From positions 26,157,901-26,221,900 of the forward strand of contig CM028326.1 in NCBI GenBank assembly GCA_016647705.1: a DNA stretch of 64,000 nt. The letters are read 5' to 3'. Shown in pieces: positions 46,141 to 57,014 of the stretch. How positions within the stretch are numbered: position 1 is the stretch's first letter; the number at the start of each line of letters is the position of its first letter. This DNA is from Eucommia ulmoides (lineage: Eukaryota; Streptophyta; Magnoliopsida; Garryales; Eucommiaceae). Under the pieces are notes generated by a model that was given only the letters and a program-made list of their open reading frames with translations, was not told where the DNA came from and ran no database searches. The translations under genes were made by a program, and so were the position numbers.

Positions 46141-46901
46141 ATGATGATGATGATAATGATATGGTGGTTTATACCATGAGTTGGCTCATATCATTAGAGA
46201 TATTGAATGACTCTGACACTGATGACAACCTTAGATTACACATTTGTGCAGGTTATGGTACCGTTATAACTCTCGATCGTGAAGTGAAACAATACTATGG
46301 CTAGTAGGGAAGTATATGTATGATATTTTATTGTATATCTAAGTAATTTGATTAGTTGATTAAATGCATTTGTTTTATTGTGATGATAGCTGTTGGATTT
46401 TATTTTTTCTCAACTTAGAGTGATATTTATATTTTGAAAAGTGGTATTTGATAAATATATTTGATCCATAAATTATTTTTATATGAAGATAGTACACCGA
46501 TAAAATATTTTATCTCAGGTACCTCAATTAGAGACGAGTTCACTACTAGTGTTAGATAGATTCAGAGAATGTTATGGGTTTTTTTTTTATTAGGCTGTCA
46601 GGGTAGTTGTTGGTAATCAATTGTTTGAACATTTGTAGTATTATAGAAAAATTGGATTTGTAAAATTGAATTTTGAGTTAATAAATTTTAAAATTTATGT
46701 CAGTTGACAATTAATGTATATTTATTAGTGATTGAGGAATAGCAAATTGAGGTCATACCTAACCTCGGGCTTTAAAATTTATGTCAATTGACAGTTAGTG
46801 TATATTTATTATTGGTTGAGTAATAGCAAATTGAGGTCATGACTGGCCTCGGGCATGGGGTATGACACCAAGTGGCGATTTTGAGAGATCGGGTCGTTAC
46901 A
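45674..46901 (+). mobile_element. Right part of the chromovirus LTR that hosts the Tat element
   Basis: After the AACGT duplication the sequence continues the LTR: GTATTGCATATCAT, GTCGTTATTAGGTTCAC, a TATGGTACCGTTATAACTC block (compare TACGGTACCGTTGCAAACTC in solo LTR 2) and an end GGGTCGTTACA. It includes an AT hairpin (46050-46179) and an exact-period 84-bp tandem duplication (46687-46770, 46771-46854). Confidence 0.78.
46050..46179. repeat. 130-bp imperfect inverted repeat with an (AT)n centre
   Basis: Left arm TCATGGTATAAATCACCATA and right arm TATGGTGGTTTATACCATGA pair across a run of TA from about 46098 to 46138. Confidence 0.9.
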
Positions 46902-47975
46902 CGATTGCTCATTTCCAAACGTATAAATATTAAAATATTGGAAAGTAAAAGCTAATTAAGCTCAAATTTGAAGAGCAAAATCAATAATTTATTTAATTTG
47001 AAAATTGAGATGATTAGTTGGAATATTTTTATGTTTATTTAAATTTGAGAATTTATTAAAATAAAATCAAATATAATATAAACTACAAGAATTAAAAGTG
47101 TAGTTAGTTTGTTGAAATTGTCTGTTAACAGATAAAATCAGTCGGTTAGATAGAAAATGATACATTTCAACCTAATATGAAAATATTAAGAAGATAAAAG
47201 TAATATATATTTTGAAAATATATAAATATTAAAAGTGAGGAAAACAAATATAGCTATGTTAAAACTTCTACGGGTGTATTTGTAGTTTTGATTAAAGAAT
47301 ATAAAAATTAGAAAAGAGAGCACAAAATTGAAGAAGAAATTACAACATTTGCCTGGAAGTTGCAGTTAAAAAAGGACAACAATGAAAAGTGAATTACAAA
47401 ATTGCCATTCACTTAAGAACAAAATTGAAAACGAAACTACAAAATTACCATCAATTGAACACCTCACCCTCTTTTATATTAACTATAGAAATAAACTTGG
47501 ATTTCTTGGTGAAAAGATCAAAATGCCCATTTTCCCGTTGACGGTTATAATTGACTTAACAAATTTGCAATTTGAGTCAATTTGAAACAAAATTAAATTG
47601 GGAGGGATCGAATATATCGAAATCCAAATAGTGAAATCTCAAACAGTAGAGGTCAATTGAATACTTACCTCATTTATGAAAGACCAAAAAAAATTATGAA
47701 CTCAAGTTTTTAAATTTATGAGTATAAAATATATTTTTAGATGATCTTGAGATTCGTAAAATTATATATTTAATCCTTTAAATTTAATATTTGTTTCAAT
47801 CCTGCCAATTGAAAACGTTACTAATCATTTTGGAAGGAAATGCGTTGCTCTCAACATGTCACCTTCTAATGAAAATATTTTTGTTGTTTCACCACTCACT
47901 AAATCTAAGACGTTTTTCCGTAACATTACAAACTTCTCTATCATTCTTCAAACAAATCATTGATAGAAAAATATT
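46902..47975. other. AT-rich sequence, no gene seen
   Basis: Short frames only (longest 67 codons), with no family resemblance. No repeat boundary was identified. Confidence 0.6.
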
Positions 47976-47982
47976 AGGAAAA

Positions 47983-48176
47983 CCAACATAGTATAGTTCA
48001 AGTGGTAAGATTCACTTGAGTTAAAACAGTTAAGAGACCTCTGCAAGGTCAGGGGTTCAAACCTGCGAAAAAATACTTATTGGGAGGAGCAATAACGCAC
48101 TCCGAACGAGAGTATTCTCACACTCCGTGTAGGTGTGGAAACACTTGTGGGTATACAAAAAAAAAAAAAAAAAAAG
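47983..48176 (+). mobile_element. tRNA-derived SINE
   Basis: The head TAGTTCAAGTGGTAAG resembles a Pol III A box and GGGGTTCAAACCTG a B box about 50 bp further. A non-tRNA body follows, then an A tail of about 18 bases. A 7-bp direct repeat AGGAAAA flanks it (47976-47982, 48177-48183). A SINE is favoured over a tRNA gene because no cloverleaf is possible and an A tail is present. Confidence 0.85.
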
Positions 48177-48183
48177 AGGAAAA

Positions 48184-49101
48184 ATTGTCTTGGATTTAGT
48201 CGAGTGATAAAATAAAAAAACTTATTCCCATTAGAAAAACACGTGCCGAGCACAATTCATTTCCCGTCCAAGGTCATTAACAACATTATTAATTTTGTGG
48301 GATGGAACAAATATGAAACTTAAGGGATCAAATGTTCAATTTCATAAACCTCAAAGTCTACATAGATATCCACCCCATACTTTACAGATCAATTTTTTTT
48401 TTTTAATTTATAAGTTTAAAACAATAGCAAAAAAAAAAAAACTAATTAAATACAAATATAAAACTTACAAGGTATAAATTATAATTTAATTTAGGAGTAA
48501 TTGATCAATAGTCCTAAATAGAAAGTCTAATCTATAATTTATCCTATTTTAATTTTAACTTAAGTATAAATTTCTTAATTATACTTTGAATTGTGTTTTA
48601 GTCCCAAGATCAATTCTCCCTTATATCTCCAATCAAATACTTTCAATTGAGGTTTGAATCGTTTACCCCCGGTGCTACCCTCCGTTGCTACCCGCCGTTG
48701 GATTTAAGGACTCTGGTCACTAAAGTCTAGCCACTTTCGAGCAGACACTGGTCACATGTAATTATTTTTTTTATGTATTTTTTTTGTGATATGTAACTAT
48801 TTTTTAGTGTGTTTTAAGTTACATTGAACAATTTTCTAAATTATTTTTTAAGTGTATTTTAAATTATATTTTAATATACTTTTTATTAAATTCACATAAT
48901 TTTTCCGACAACCGACAATAAAAAAATTAGTTAAATATATGTTAAAATAATGTTCATAAAAAATAGTTGAACGTGACAAGACGACTGGAGAATAGAGTTT
49001 CGGCAACCAATAGTAATCGAAATTCAACAGCCAAAACCCGACAGTCGACAACCATGGAGCAGCGGTTGATGATGTAACCGTAATTAGAATATAGTCTTTT
49101 A
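48184..49101. other. AT-rich sequence, no gene seen
   Basis: No supported coding frame or repeat boundary. T-rich tracts near 48765-48900. Confidence 0.6.
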
Positions 49102-49581
49102 GGTTGCGTTTGGTTAGTGTTTCCACTTTTCTGAACCCAACTGGAATGGGTTGAGTTGAGTTGAATTGGGTTGGGTTGAGAATTTTGGGAACAAAATTGC
49201 GTTTGGTAACGACAATTTTTGTTTTGTGCTAATAACAGAATGTATTTGGTAACGATTTTATCCTAAAACTAATTTTATTTTTTTTTAATTTTATTTTTTG
49301 TGTTTGGCGGCGGCGGCGACAGCCTGCGATGGTCGCCGGACGGCGGTCGGCCAGCAGATAAAGACGGAAGTTGAGAACTTTAGGTTGAGTTTTTTGGGCA
49401 CAAAAAGAAATAATTTTTTTTTTTGTTTCTGGTTTTTTTAGGATTTTGAGAATCAATTCTTATTTTTTAGATTAAGTTGGATTGAGTTTTGTGTTTGCCA
49501 AACGCGTTCCCAAAAATCAAACCCAAAATTTTTGGGTTAGATTGAGTTGAATTTTGTTAGAAACACTAACCAAACGGGGCC
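49102..49581. mobile_element. Second Tourist-like (PIF/Harbinger) MITE
   Basis: 480 bp, flanked by TTA (49099-49101, 49582-49584). TIRs read GCGTTTGGTTAGTGTTTC and GAAACACTAACCAAACG. The interior shares GCGTTTGGTAACGACAATTT and TTTGGTAACGATTTTATCCT with the MITE at 9981-10636, so both belong to one family. Confidence 0.92.
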
Positions 49582-49584
49582 TTA

Positions 49585-51522
49585 TGGCTAAAATTAAAAT
49601 AATTATTTACATATGGTCATTTATGAATCCGATATATAATCAAATCTTATTCCTCCATTGACCTGAAATGAGAGTTATAATACAAAACATGATTATTTGT
49701 TAAAACAAATAATTCGTTGACCATCTTCTTAGGAGAGGAACATATTCCTCTAATAATAAAACACTACCAGCAAAAATAGGTAAAATCCACAATAATTCTG
49801 CCCCAATTTACCATGGATTCGATATCCAATTCAGGGCTACACACTTTAGGACAATATAAATTAATTACACATAAAGGCCCCTAAACAGAAAAATAATTAG
49901 CATTCAGTCCTCAGCAATTTCAGTTGCCTTCATTGTGCTGCTGCTCAGCTTCACGCCATCACCAATAACACACTAGCTCAACTGTAAAAAAAAATAGAGG
50001 TTCTTGTTTATAGAGAATTTGATATGCGTTGACGTTAACTATGATATTACATACAGATTTAACACTAGTTAAAATGATAGATTTAATCTAGTTGATGTTA
50101 ACTTAAGAACTACAAAATAAAGAGAGAGAAACAGGAGATTATTATAAGTGACTTCATTGAGGGACAATCTAACAAATTTCCTTAAAAATAAATAAGTATA
50201 CGTAAAAGTTAACATTTGCATTTTGGTCATATATTCAATTTGAAAACACTTCTCAAAGAAGAAGAAGAAGAAAGTTTCGTTTTACAAATGCAAATTACAA
50301 GTTAAAAAAAGGCCCAAAACTTTGCATCCTCAAATTGAATGTTTGGGAACAGAAAAGCACAATGATTAGAATTGGCCGTGCCAACATGTTCAGATTGTTT
50401 TTTTTTTTGTCTCAAATTAATGTTATCTTCGACAAGTGCTACGACTATCCTCCCTTGTGTGTTAGTTTCGTTTTTGTAAGAACCGGTTTGGGTATTTTTA
50501 AACTCTACAAGAAGATCTTAGAAGGAAATAATTTGGTAGTCAATTTCATCATTTTTTTGAGCTGCAAATATGATCCCTATATTTGGGAACAAACCACCTT
50601 TTGTTCTTTCTACTTGTTCTCCCTTCACTACCCTTCAGGAGAACGTTCTCCAAATGAAAGTGAGTATTAGGTAAACATAACAGAACACCACAATAAAGGG
50701 TAAATCTAGGCTAACATAATCTGCCAATTCAATTTACTTATGCACTCAAAATTGGAGCAAAACTATGCACAAACAAGCATATAGGAAGATTCCTTTCAAT
50801 TTCTACTACAATTAGCCGTGGACTCAAATTGACTTATCGAGATAGGTCTTCCTTAAAAAAAACAAAAAAACCTTTCATATTATATAGCTCCAATTCGGTT
50901 ATGACAAGTTGTGGGACAGATTAAAAATAGAACAAGGCCCGACCATACCATCAATGTGAAATACAAATCTAGAAGTGATTCACATTTTCACGCGGCAAAA
51001 AAGAAACCACAAGGCAGTATTTGGTTGCATGGAATTGGGGCCTTGGAATTGGAATTAGGAAGGAACGCATGTAAATTTTTACTTTACATTCGTTCATTTC
51101 TTATTGCAATCCCAATCCCAAATGATTTCATGGCATAAATTACAAACATGGAAATGTTTGAAGTTTGAACATAATGAAAGGTTGCACAAGATCACAAGAA
51201 AGTGGCACATTTGAATCAATAATTGGAATCATTTTTTTTCTTTTTTGTTTTGTTTTTGCAGACAATTGGTGAAGCCTACAGAATAAAAAAGCTTTTCATT
51301 TAATTTGAAGGCAATGATCCTAATGTTAGCACTAGTCATCTCTCACCCATCGTGTTGAAATAATTGAGAGTTGAAATATTAAAAGAATATGAGACAATTG
51401 TATTGATATTTATAAAGGCAGTAAATACAGAGATGCACAGAAGTGCCAATATATAAGCATGGATTAGGGTTTCTAGGTGACCTAGTGGAGCACGGCCCAT
51501 ATACAAATATTAACATATCAAA
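49585..51522. other. Non-coding flank downstream of NF-YC, no gene seen
   Basis: AT-rich with scattered low-complexity tracts. The longest plus-strand frame (50335-50670, 111 codons) has no recognised motif and is not supported as a gene. Confidence 0.55.
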
Positions 51523-51867
51523 TCTATAGGGTGGTCTTAGGCCTATCTCAATCTCAAAAGTTAGCTCATGAGGTGAGGTTTTCCCTCACACTTATAATTT
51601 AATTACCAGCCCCATTCACATTTGATGTGGGATAAACTCAACAATCTCACCCTCATACATTAGACTTTTGGTCGGCTAACCCTCGGCCAGTCTCTTCCTT
51701 TGTGGCTATTGGGCCAGAGTTATTGCAATCAGGGTTCTGATACCAGTGTAAAGGTAGTGTTGGACTTTTCTCAACCCCAAAAGTTAGCTCATAAGGTGAG
51801 GTTTTCTCTTACACGTATAACCTTGACCACTAACTCCTTTCACATCTGATGTTTGATAAACCCAACA
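51523..51867 (-). mobile_element. TRIM retrotransposon, minus orientation
   Basis: Two 121-bp direct repeats (51523-51643, 51747-51867) enclose a 103-bp internal part. On the minus strand the LTR starts TGTTG(G/A)GTTTATC and ends in (T/C)TTTACA or equivalent. The PBS CTGGTATCAGAACC follows the 5' LTR and a GTATGAGGGTGAGAT purine tract precedes the 3' LTR. No coding capacity. Confidence 0.9.
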
Positions 51868-52131
51868 AACTCACCTCGTGAGCTAATTTTTGGGGTTGAG
51901 AGAGATCCAAGACCACCTTACATTGGTATTAGAGCCCATGTTACACCATCTCTGACTCAATAGCCACGAAGGAAAAGACTGGTCGAGGGTTAGCCGACCA
52001 AATATCCGATGTGTGAAGTAGAGATTGTTGAGTTTATCCAATATTAGATGTGGAAGAGGCTGGTGGTCAAAGTTATAAGTGTGAAGTGAAAATCTCACCT
52101 CATGGACTAGGTCCAGGACAACCTCTAGTGT
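51868..52131 (+). mobile_element. TRIM retrotransposon, plus orientation, truncated
   Basis: It opens with the last 55 bases of a TRIM LTR (CTCACCTCGTGAGCTAATTT to CCACCTTACA), then the PBS-like TTGGTATTAGAGCC, an internal part with ACTGGTCGAGGGTTAGCCG, a purine tract and a second LTR starting TGTTGAGTTTATCC at 52026. It is the same family as the preceding TRIM but inverted, joined end to end. Confidence 0.85.
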
Positions 52132-52393
52132 TTCCAAATAAACCTATATGATTATCCAAAACAATGACAATCTTACTTTTGAGTAATCAGATCTGATAAC
52201 CTATTCATTAGTTCATAACATAAACACTACCTCATAGAAAACCCTAATATCTTCTTCTTTTAATTTTTATCCTTCAAACAGTAGAAATTGGTCCCTTCCA
52301 GTTGCAGATTTACTTGAAATCAAAGATTATACAGAGAGCAAACGATTCAGAAATCTAAAAATTGAAATAATACAACAGGCATATAGAAGCAAC
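52132..52393. other. Sequence between the TRIM pair and NF-YC (intron or 3' UTR)
   Basis: If the GTAAGT at the end of the NF-YC frame is used as a splice donor, this segment is the start of an intron. Otherwise it is 3' UTR. No poly-A signal was assigned. Confidence 0.45.
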
Positions 52394-53035
52394 TTACCTT
52401 TGCCCGTTGAGGCTGCCCTGCCCGTTGCTCCCGTACGCACCATCATCCGCCGTCTGCCAAACGGACTGCCACGCCTGAGACGGCGGCTGTTGCACGTACA
52501 CCGACGGATCCAGCCCGGGCATCGCTGGGCGCCCAATCATGACGCCAGGCGGGGCCGGCTGCCCAATCGGCGGGTAGTAGTACGGTACACCACTAGCGTT
52601 TGGCCCTCCGAGCACGGCCGCTTCGTCTCTCATCTCGTCCCGGGGCACGATATCCACGAGGAAATCGAAAATGTCGGTCCTAGTGATCGCGGCGGCGATG
52701 TCGTTCTTCTGGAGCGTCCGTCGCTTGTTCTCCTCGGCGTGAAGCCAGGAACGGATAGTGAGCTCGAGGATGAAGAGCTCGCAGGCCTTCGCGAAGACGA
52801 TCGGAGCCTCGGCAGAGATCATGCGGACGTCCTCGTCGGCCTTCATGATCTTCTTAATCCGGGCCAGTGGGAGCTGGTGGTTTTTGAAGTCGACGGATTG
52901 CTCGATCTCCTGGCGCTGGAAGGTCCAGAACATCTGGAGCTCCTGCTGTTGCTGCTGTAGGAGGTGGTGAAACGGAGGCTGCGGTGGGTATGTGGAGGAC
53001 TGCGCCGCCGTGCCTTGAGGAGGGTTGTTCTCCAT
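52394..53035 (-). CDS. NF-YC: Nuclear transcription factor Y subunit C (NF-YC3/NF-YC9 type)
   Basis: 213 codons, ATG at 53035. NF-YC pairs with NF-YB through a histone fold, and the dimer binds NF-YA or other partners to act at CCAAT promoters in the nucleus. The N-terminus (residues 1-50) is Pro/Gln-rich with a QQQQQ tract and [14 protein letters not shown]. The histone fold is about 54-132: [53 protein letters not shown] and [17 protein letters not shown]. The C-terminus is Pro/Gly-rich, ending [12 protein letters not shown]. Length fits the 210-260 residue family. No frameshift or stop disturbs it. The stop codon overlaps an AGGTAAGT donor-like sequence, so the final codons may come from another exon. 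It is the only host gene here that looks functional. Confidence 0.95.
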   Translation of the reverse strand: MENNPPQGTAAQSSTYPPQPPFHHLLQQQQQELQMFWTFQRQEIEQSVDFKNHQLPLARIKKIMKADEDVRMISAEAPIVFAKACELFILELTIRSWLHAEENKRRTLQKNDIAAAITRTDIFDFLVDIVPRDEMRDEAAVLGGPNASGVPYYYPPIGQPAPPGVMIGRPAMPGLDPSVYVQQPPSQAWQSVWQTADDGAYGSNGQGSLNGQR

Positions 53036-53227
53036 GGGGTATTGGTTCTTGCCTTTTGATTGGTCTGCTTCGGGTTTTCAGGTAAAATAGGAGTGAAGAG
53101 AATTGGTTGAAAGGGGGGTGTCTAGAGAGAGAGGGTCGAGTATACCAAATTGTACGTACGACTTTCTTCCCCTTTCTTAAAAGTTAAAAAGCCATAAAAA
53201 TAAAGAAATTCCGGGGAGAGCACGTAA
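53036..53227 (-). promoter_or_regulatory. NF-YC 5' leader and proximal promoter
   Basis: Only about 190 bp separate the ATG from a DNA transposon. On the minus strand it carries a CCCTCTCTCTCTAGACACC pyrimidine tract typical of plant transcript starts. No clear TATA box was seen. Confidence 0.5.
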
Positions 53228-55198
53228 GAGCATTCCAGCCATTTTTGCTGACCAAATCAAAAAACTAGTTAAATACTGATTTCACTTTAATACATTCCAA
53301 TCCAAATAACTATTTATATTAGCCATTTTTTTACCTATTAATTTTTATTTAATTTTTCATCTAAATTTTCATCCAATAAATCTAATTAACCCTAATTACA
53401 TTGCAATTATTAAGTTAAAATTTACAAATATTGCAATTTATATTAAAATTAGAATTAAACCTATTTAACCCTAATTACAAATCCACCCCCTCCCCCAAAT
53501 TACAAACCCATTCCCTCCCTTTAATTTCCCAAATCAGATAGATAGATAGATAGATTGAGAGAGAGAGAGAGAGAGAGAGAGACGAACAAGCGATTTGCGA
53601 TGGCAATTACGACGGCCAACGAGGAGCTACGAGTGATTGCGATGGCGACTGCGACGAGCTGTTAGGGTTTAGACTTCAGTGACGAATTTCTCAAGTTCAG
53701 TAGCATTTTACATCTACAAATCGCAGTAGAGGAGAAACGACAACAAGGAGAAACGGAGATGGAGGGTGAATCGGAACGGTAATTTGATCGTTTCAAATCC
53801 CAATGGTAATTTGAACCTTCTTTTTACTTTTGCCTAGTGAGGAGAGCTCAACCAAATTTGGCTCTTGTTTAGGGTTCTAGCCATTTTGGCTATCCAAATG
53901 ATTCTTCCATTGGACCTCATTTTTTTCATATTGGCTAACTATTAGCCCCCAACAACGCTGAAAGACCAAACAACACCGATTTGGTGCAATTTGCTACCAT
54001 ACACGGTGCATGTGGTACGAACGGGGTCGTTGGCAAGGGAGGCACCAACTTGGTGCACGTCAGTGAGCAGCAACGTTAAGGCATAACACCAACGAGTATT
54101 GGGCGTTATGTTGGAAAATCCTAGGTGCAATACTAGGATCGGTATTATGTGGGTGCATGGCAATGAACAAGACCTTGGCACGCAGCCAAGGCACCAAGGG
54201 CCAGGACGCGACAACATGTGTTGGAGGAACAGGGAGGCGTCGGACCAAGCTATTGGGCAGACGTTGGCAAAATGGTGCGCTGTTGGATAACGTGGACGCA
54301 CGTTGGCAGCGTCGGTAGATGATGCCAAAATTGGAAGTTTCGTGGGGAGTCACGAGACCAACGGATGACCTCGGTACGGTACCGAGGCAAGGCAGTCCAA
54401 CGTAGGCGCAACGCTACGTTGTGGGCAGAGTCATGTGCGGGACATGATGCACCGTTGGGCGGCGGTGCATTCAGGTGCTGAAAATTCATACGGGACATTG
54501 GTAGTCATTGGGCGCAACGACGCGTTTTGGCCATGTAGGCGGCGTGGCAAGATGTTGGGGAACGTCGGCTGACTATAGGACAAGATGGCAATGAAACAGG
54601 GTGTTGGGACAGTGTAAAAACGCTGGAATGAAGTTGAGCTTGTGGTGAGTTGATGGAGTGGTGGTTATCAGACAGTTCCAGTCAGTTTCTGGGCGATTTT
54701 AGTTAGTTTTCAGACAGGAAAATCAACTTTTGTGGTGCTGACACGTGTCGGGACAGGTGTTGATTGTCTGCCTAGGTAGTTGGGGTTGTTAACTATTGTT
54801 TTCTTCTATATATTGTAACGTTTTGGTATATTTTTGGGTTGGTGAATGTATACTTGCGAAAATCAGACTAAGTGTTGTAATTGGTTCCTTGTAACCCGAG
54901 TTATGTAATACAAGGTTGAGTTTTCCTATAAACGTTACTGTGCCATTGTGTTGGTGCATTTCTGGTACTGTTTCAGTATATACTCGTTGTATATTACGTT
55001 GCAAGAACATGTGTGCGTTACAAACATGTCGGTGTAATTCTATTGCGTGACAGGACATTCACGAGGCTGCTAGTTGTCGGTGTAACTAGGCCATCACATT
55101 GTTGCGATTTTTGCTATAAAAATTCAACCTTGTGACACTAGCTAAAATGGCAGTTGAGAAATTTAGCTACCCATTTAGCTCATGCGTTGGAGTTGCTC
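53228..55198. mobile_element. Non-autonomous DNA transposon upstream of NF-YC
   Basis: It is flanked by TAA (53225-53227, 55199-55201). Short inverted ends are GAGCATTCCA and, inverted, GAGCAACTCCA. The interior includes GCCATTTTGGCTA and TAGCTAAAATGGC words near 53880 and 55140. The part 53945-55135, rich in TTGGCA/GGCACCAA words, may be a further insertion. No transposase was recognised. The 3-bp TAA duplication suggests PIF/Harbinger, but this is inference. Confidence 0.65.
53536..53582. repeat. (GATA)n(GA)n microsatellite
   Basis: Five GATA-type units run into a GA run of about 26 bases. Confidence 0.93.
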
Positions 55199-55218
55199 TA
55201 ACAATATTTGGTTGGGAT

Positions 55219-55442
55219 GGAGTTAGTTAGTCCGGTTAACAAGGGAAGATATATATATATATATATATTTTGTTAATTAAGATTCAACTTTTTTATAGAG
55301 CACTTTGAGAATTAAATCTTGAATTAAATCCTGAATACACCAGGCCGATGTGGGAGAGTACGTTCTTAAGATCGTCCAGTGAGATAATTACTGGAGGTAT
55401 GCGTAAGCTGACCCGAACAACGCCTTACTGTAAAAAAAAAAA
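55219..55442 (+). mobile_element. SINE with 10-bp target duplication
   Basis: 224 bp from GGAGTTAGTTAGTCCGG to an A tail of about 11, flanked by TGGTTGGGAT at 55209-55218 and 55443-55452. The 3' body ends CCCGAACAACGCCTTACTG before the tail. The A box is plausible; the B box is degenerate. Confidence 0.82.
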
Positions 55443-55452
55443 TGGTTGGGAT

Positions 55453-57014
55453 TGGAAGGAAGAAAAAAAAGAAAGAAAGAAAAAAAAAAAAAAAAAAAAA
55501 AGAAAAAAATGATTTTTTTTAGTATTATTTGGTTAAGAAAGAAAAATAATTTATTTTAATATAATTAATTATTTTATTTTTGTATTGAAAATTTTATTAC
55601 CAAGAATATAATTTTAATTTTACTCTTCTATTTAAAAATTCTCATTTATTTTCCCACATTTTCCTCCCAAATTGGTGTAGGGAAAAATTTACTTTGGAAA
55701 TTGTGTATATTTCTTCCTATTATCTTTTTTCTCCCATTTTTTCCATACCAAACAAATTTTATTTTCCCTTTTTTTTCATTTTCATTTTCTTATCCATCAT
55801 TTTTTCCATCCAAATGGGGATGACTATTCAACCCAAACTGATGGGTAATCAAATCAAATCGAACTGAATAGTTCAATTTTAAAAGTGATTAAGTGGTTTG
55901 GTTACGATTTTGATTTCGGAATTAAAAACCGAAGTGGTTTTGGTTTTAATTTTGAGATAGTAACCGTGAAACCAAATCGCATTACCGAACTATGTAACTG
56001 ATATTTTAGATATACTTTTATTATGTATAATACCCTCACTTTTTTATTTGCATTTTGACCTGTAGTATATATACATGTTATAGGATTAATTGGGTTAATT
56101 TTAAGGTTTTCATAATTTATTCCTGTATTTTAATTATATTTTCTACTTATATATAAAAAAATAACGGTTCACAGTTTCACTTTTGATTTTGATTTTGGTT
56201 TTAGTTTTACATAAAATTTTAAAAATCTTAATGGTTTTGCAGTTTTAGTTTTGGTTTTGCATAAAATTAAACGTTTCGATTTTAAAATATTTTTCTAAAA
56301 AATCGGTGGTTTTGGGTTTGAGTTTGAGTTTGGTATATGTCTAACGGTTTTAGTTTTGGTTTCTAATGAAACCGTCCCAAAACCAAATCGTTACCATTCC
56401 TACACCCAAACATATGCATCCTTAATAAAATTTTACGACTTATTTTTTCTCTTAAAATCCAAAATTCATTAGGGGGAAGAAATTTTGGTTCAAAACTACC
56501 AAATGACCCCAATATTTTTTCCATGAACAACAAAAACCTTTTAGTAGATATAGACAAATTTATCCTTCTGAACAACCATTACATTTCATTTTTACTACCC
56601 AAAATTTTCAAAGATAAGTAGTTTGAAATCTAAGGACGGTTACCATTGTTAAAAAAAAAATTGTCTTATGAAAAAACAAGCGATTAATTAAATTCATTTT
56701 TGTTCTTTTCATCAATAAATTACACAAAAATAATCACCTATTTTAGAACTTTAAAATGATATCCTAATCGTATGTTTTGCATAGAAGAACAAAAAATTCA
56801 TGTTGAATTCAACATATTAGAGTTGTTTATATTGTCGATCACAACTGTATTGAATTCAACACACTAAAAATCAAAACGTATACACGTTTTAAATTCAACA
56901 AAAACGGTTACACATAAATGATATAAATATGATTATTAATAAATTGTAATTTTAATTTAAATAATATAATTGGTAACCATATTTTTTTTATAGAATATAT
57001 TTTTAGTACATATT
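55453..57014. other. Low-complexity and AT-rich sequence, no gene seen
   Basis: A long A/G tract lies at 55465-55507, and GGTTTTGGTTTT-type repeats at about 55890-56370. It also contains TTGAATTCAACA palindromes near 56806 and 56853. Confidence 0.6.

Noticed and set aside
47983-48070. tRNA gene
   Set aside because: A- and B-box-like motifs are present, but there is no cloverleaf; an A tail and flanking 7-bp repeat indicate a SINE.
50335-50670. 111-codon plus-strand frame near NF-YC
   Set aside because: No motif, no recognisable homology and AT-rich hydrophobic composition; likely chance.
52400-52960. 186-codon plus-strand frame
   Set aside because: It is the antisense shadow of the NF-YC gene, whose histone fold is unmistakable on the minus strand.
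55809-56410. Possible MITE with inverted ATGGGGATG / CATTCC ends
   Set aside because: Inverted ends are weak and no target duplication is visible; GGTTTTGG low complexity explains the apparent symmetry.
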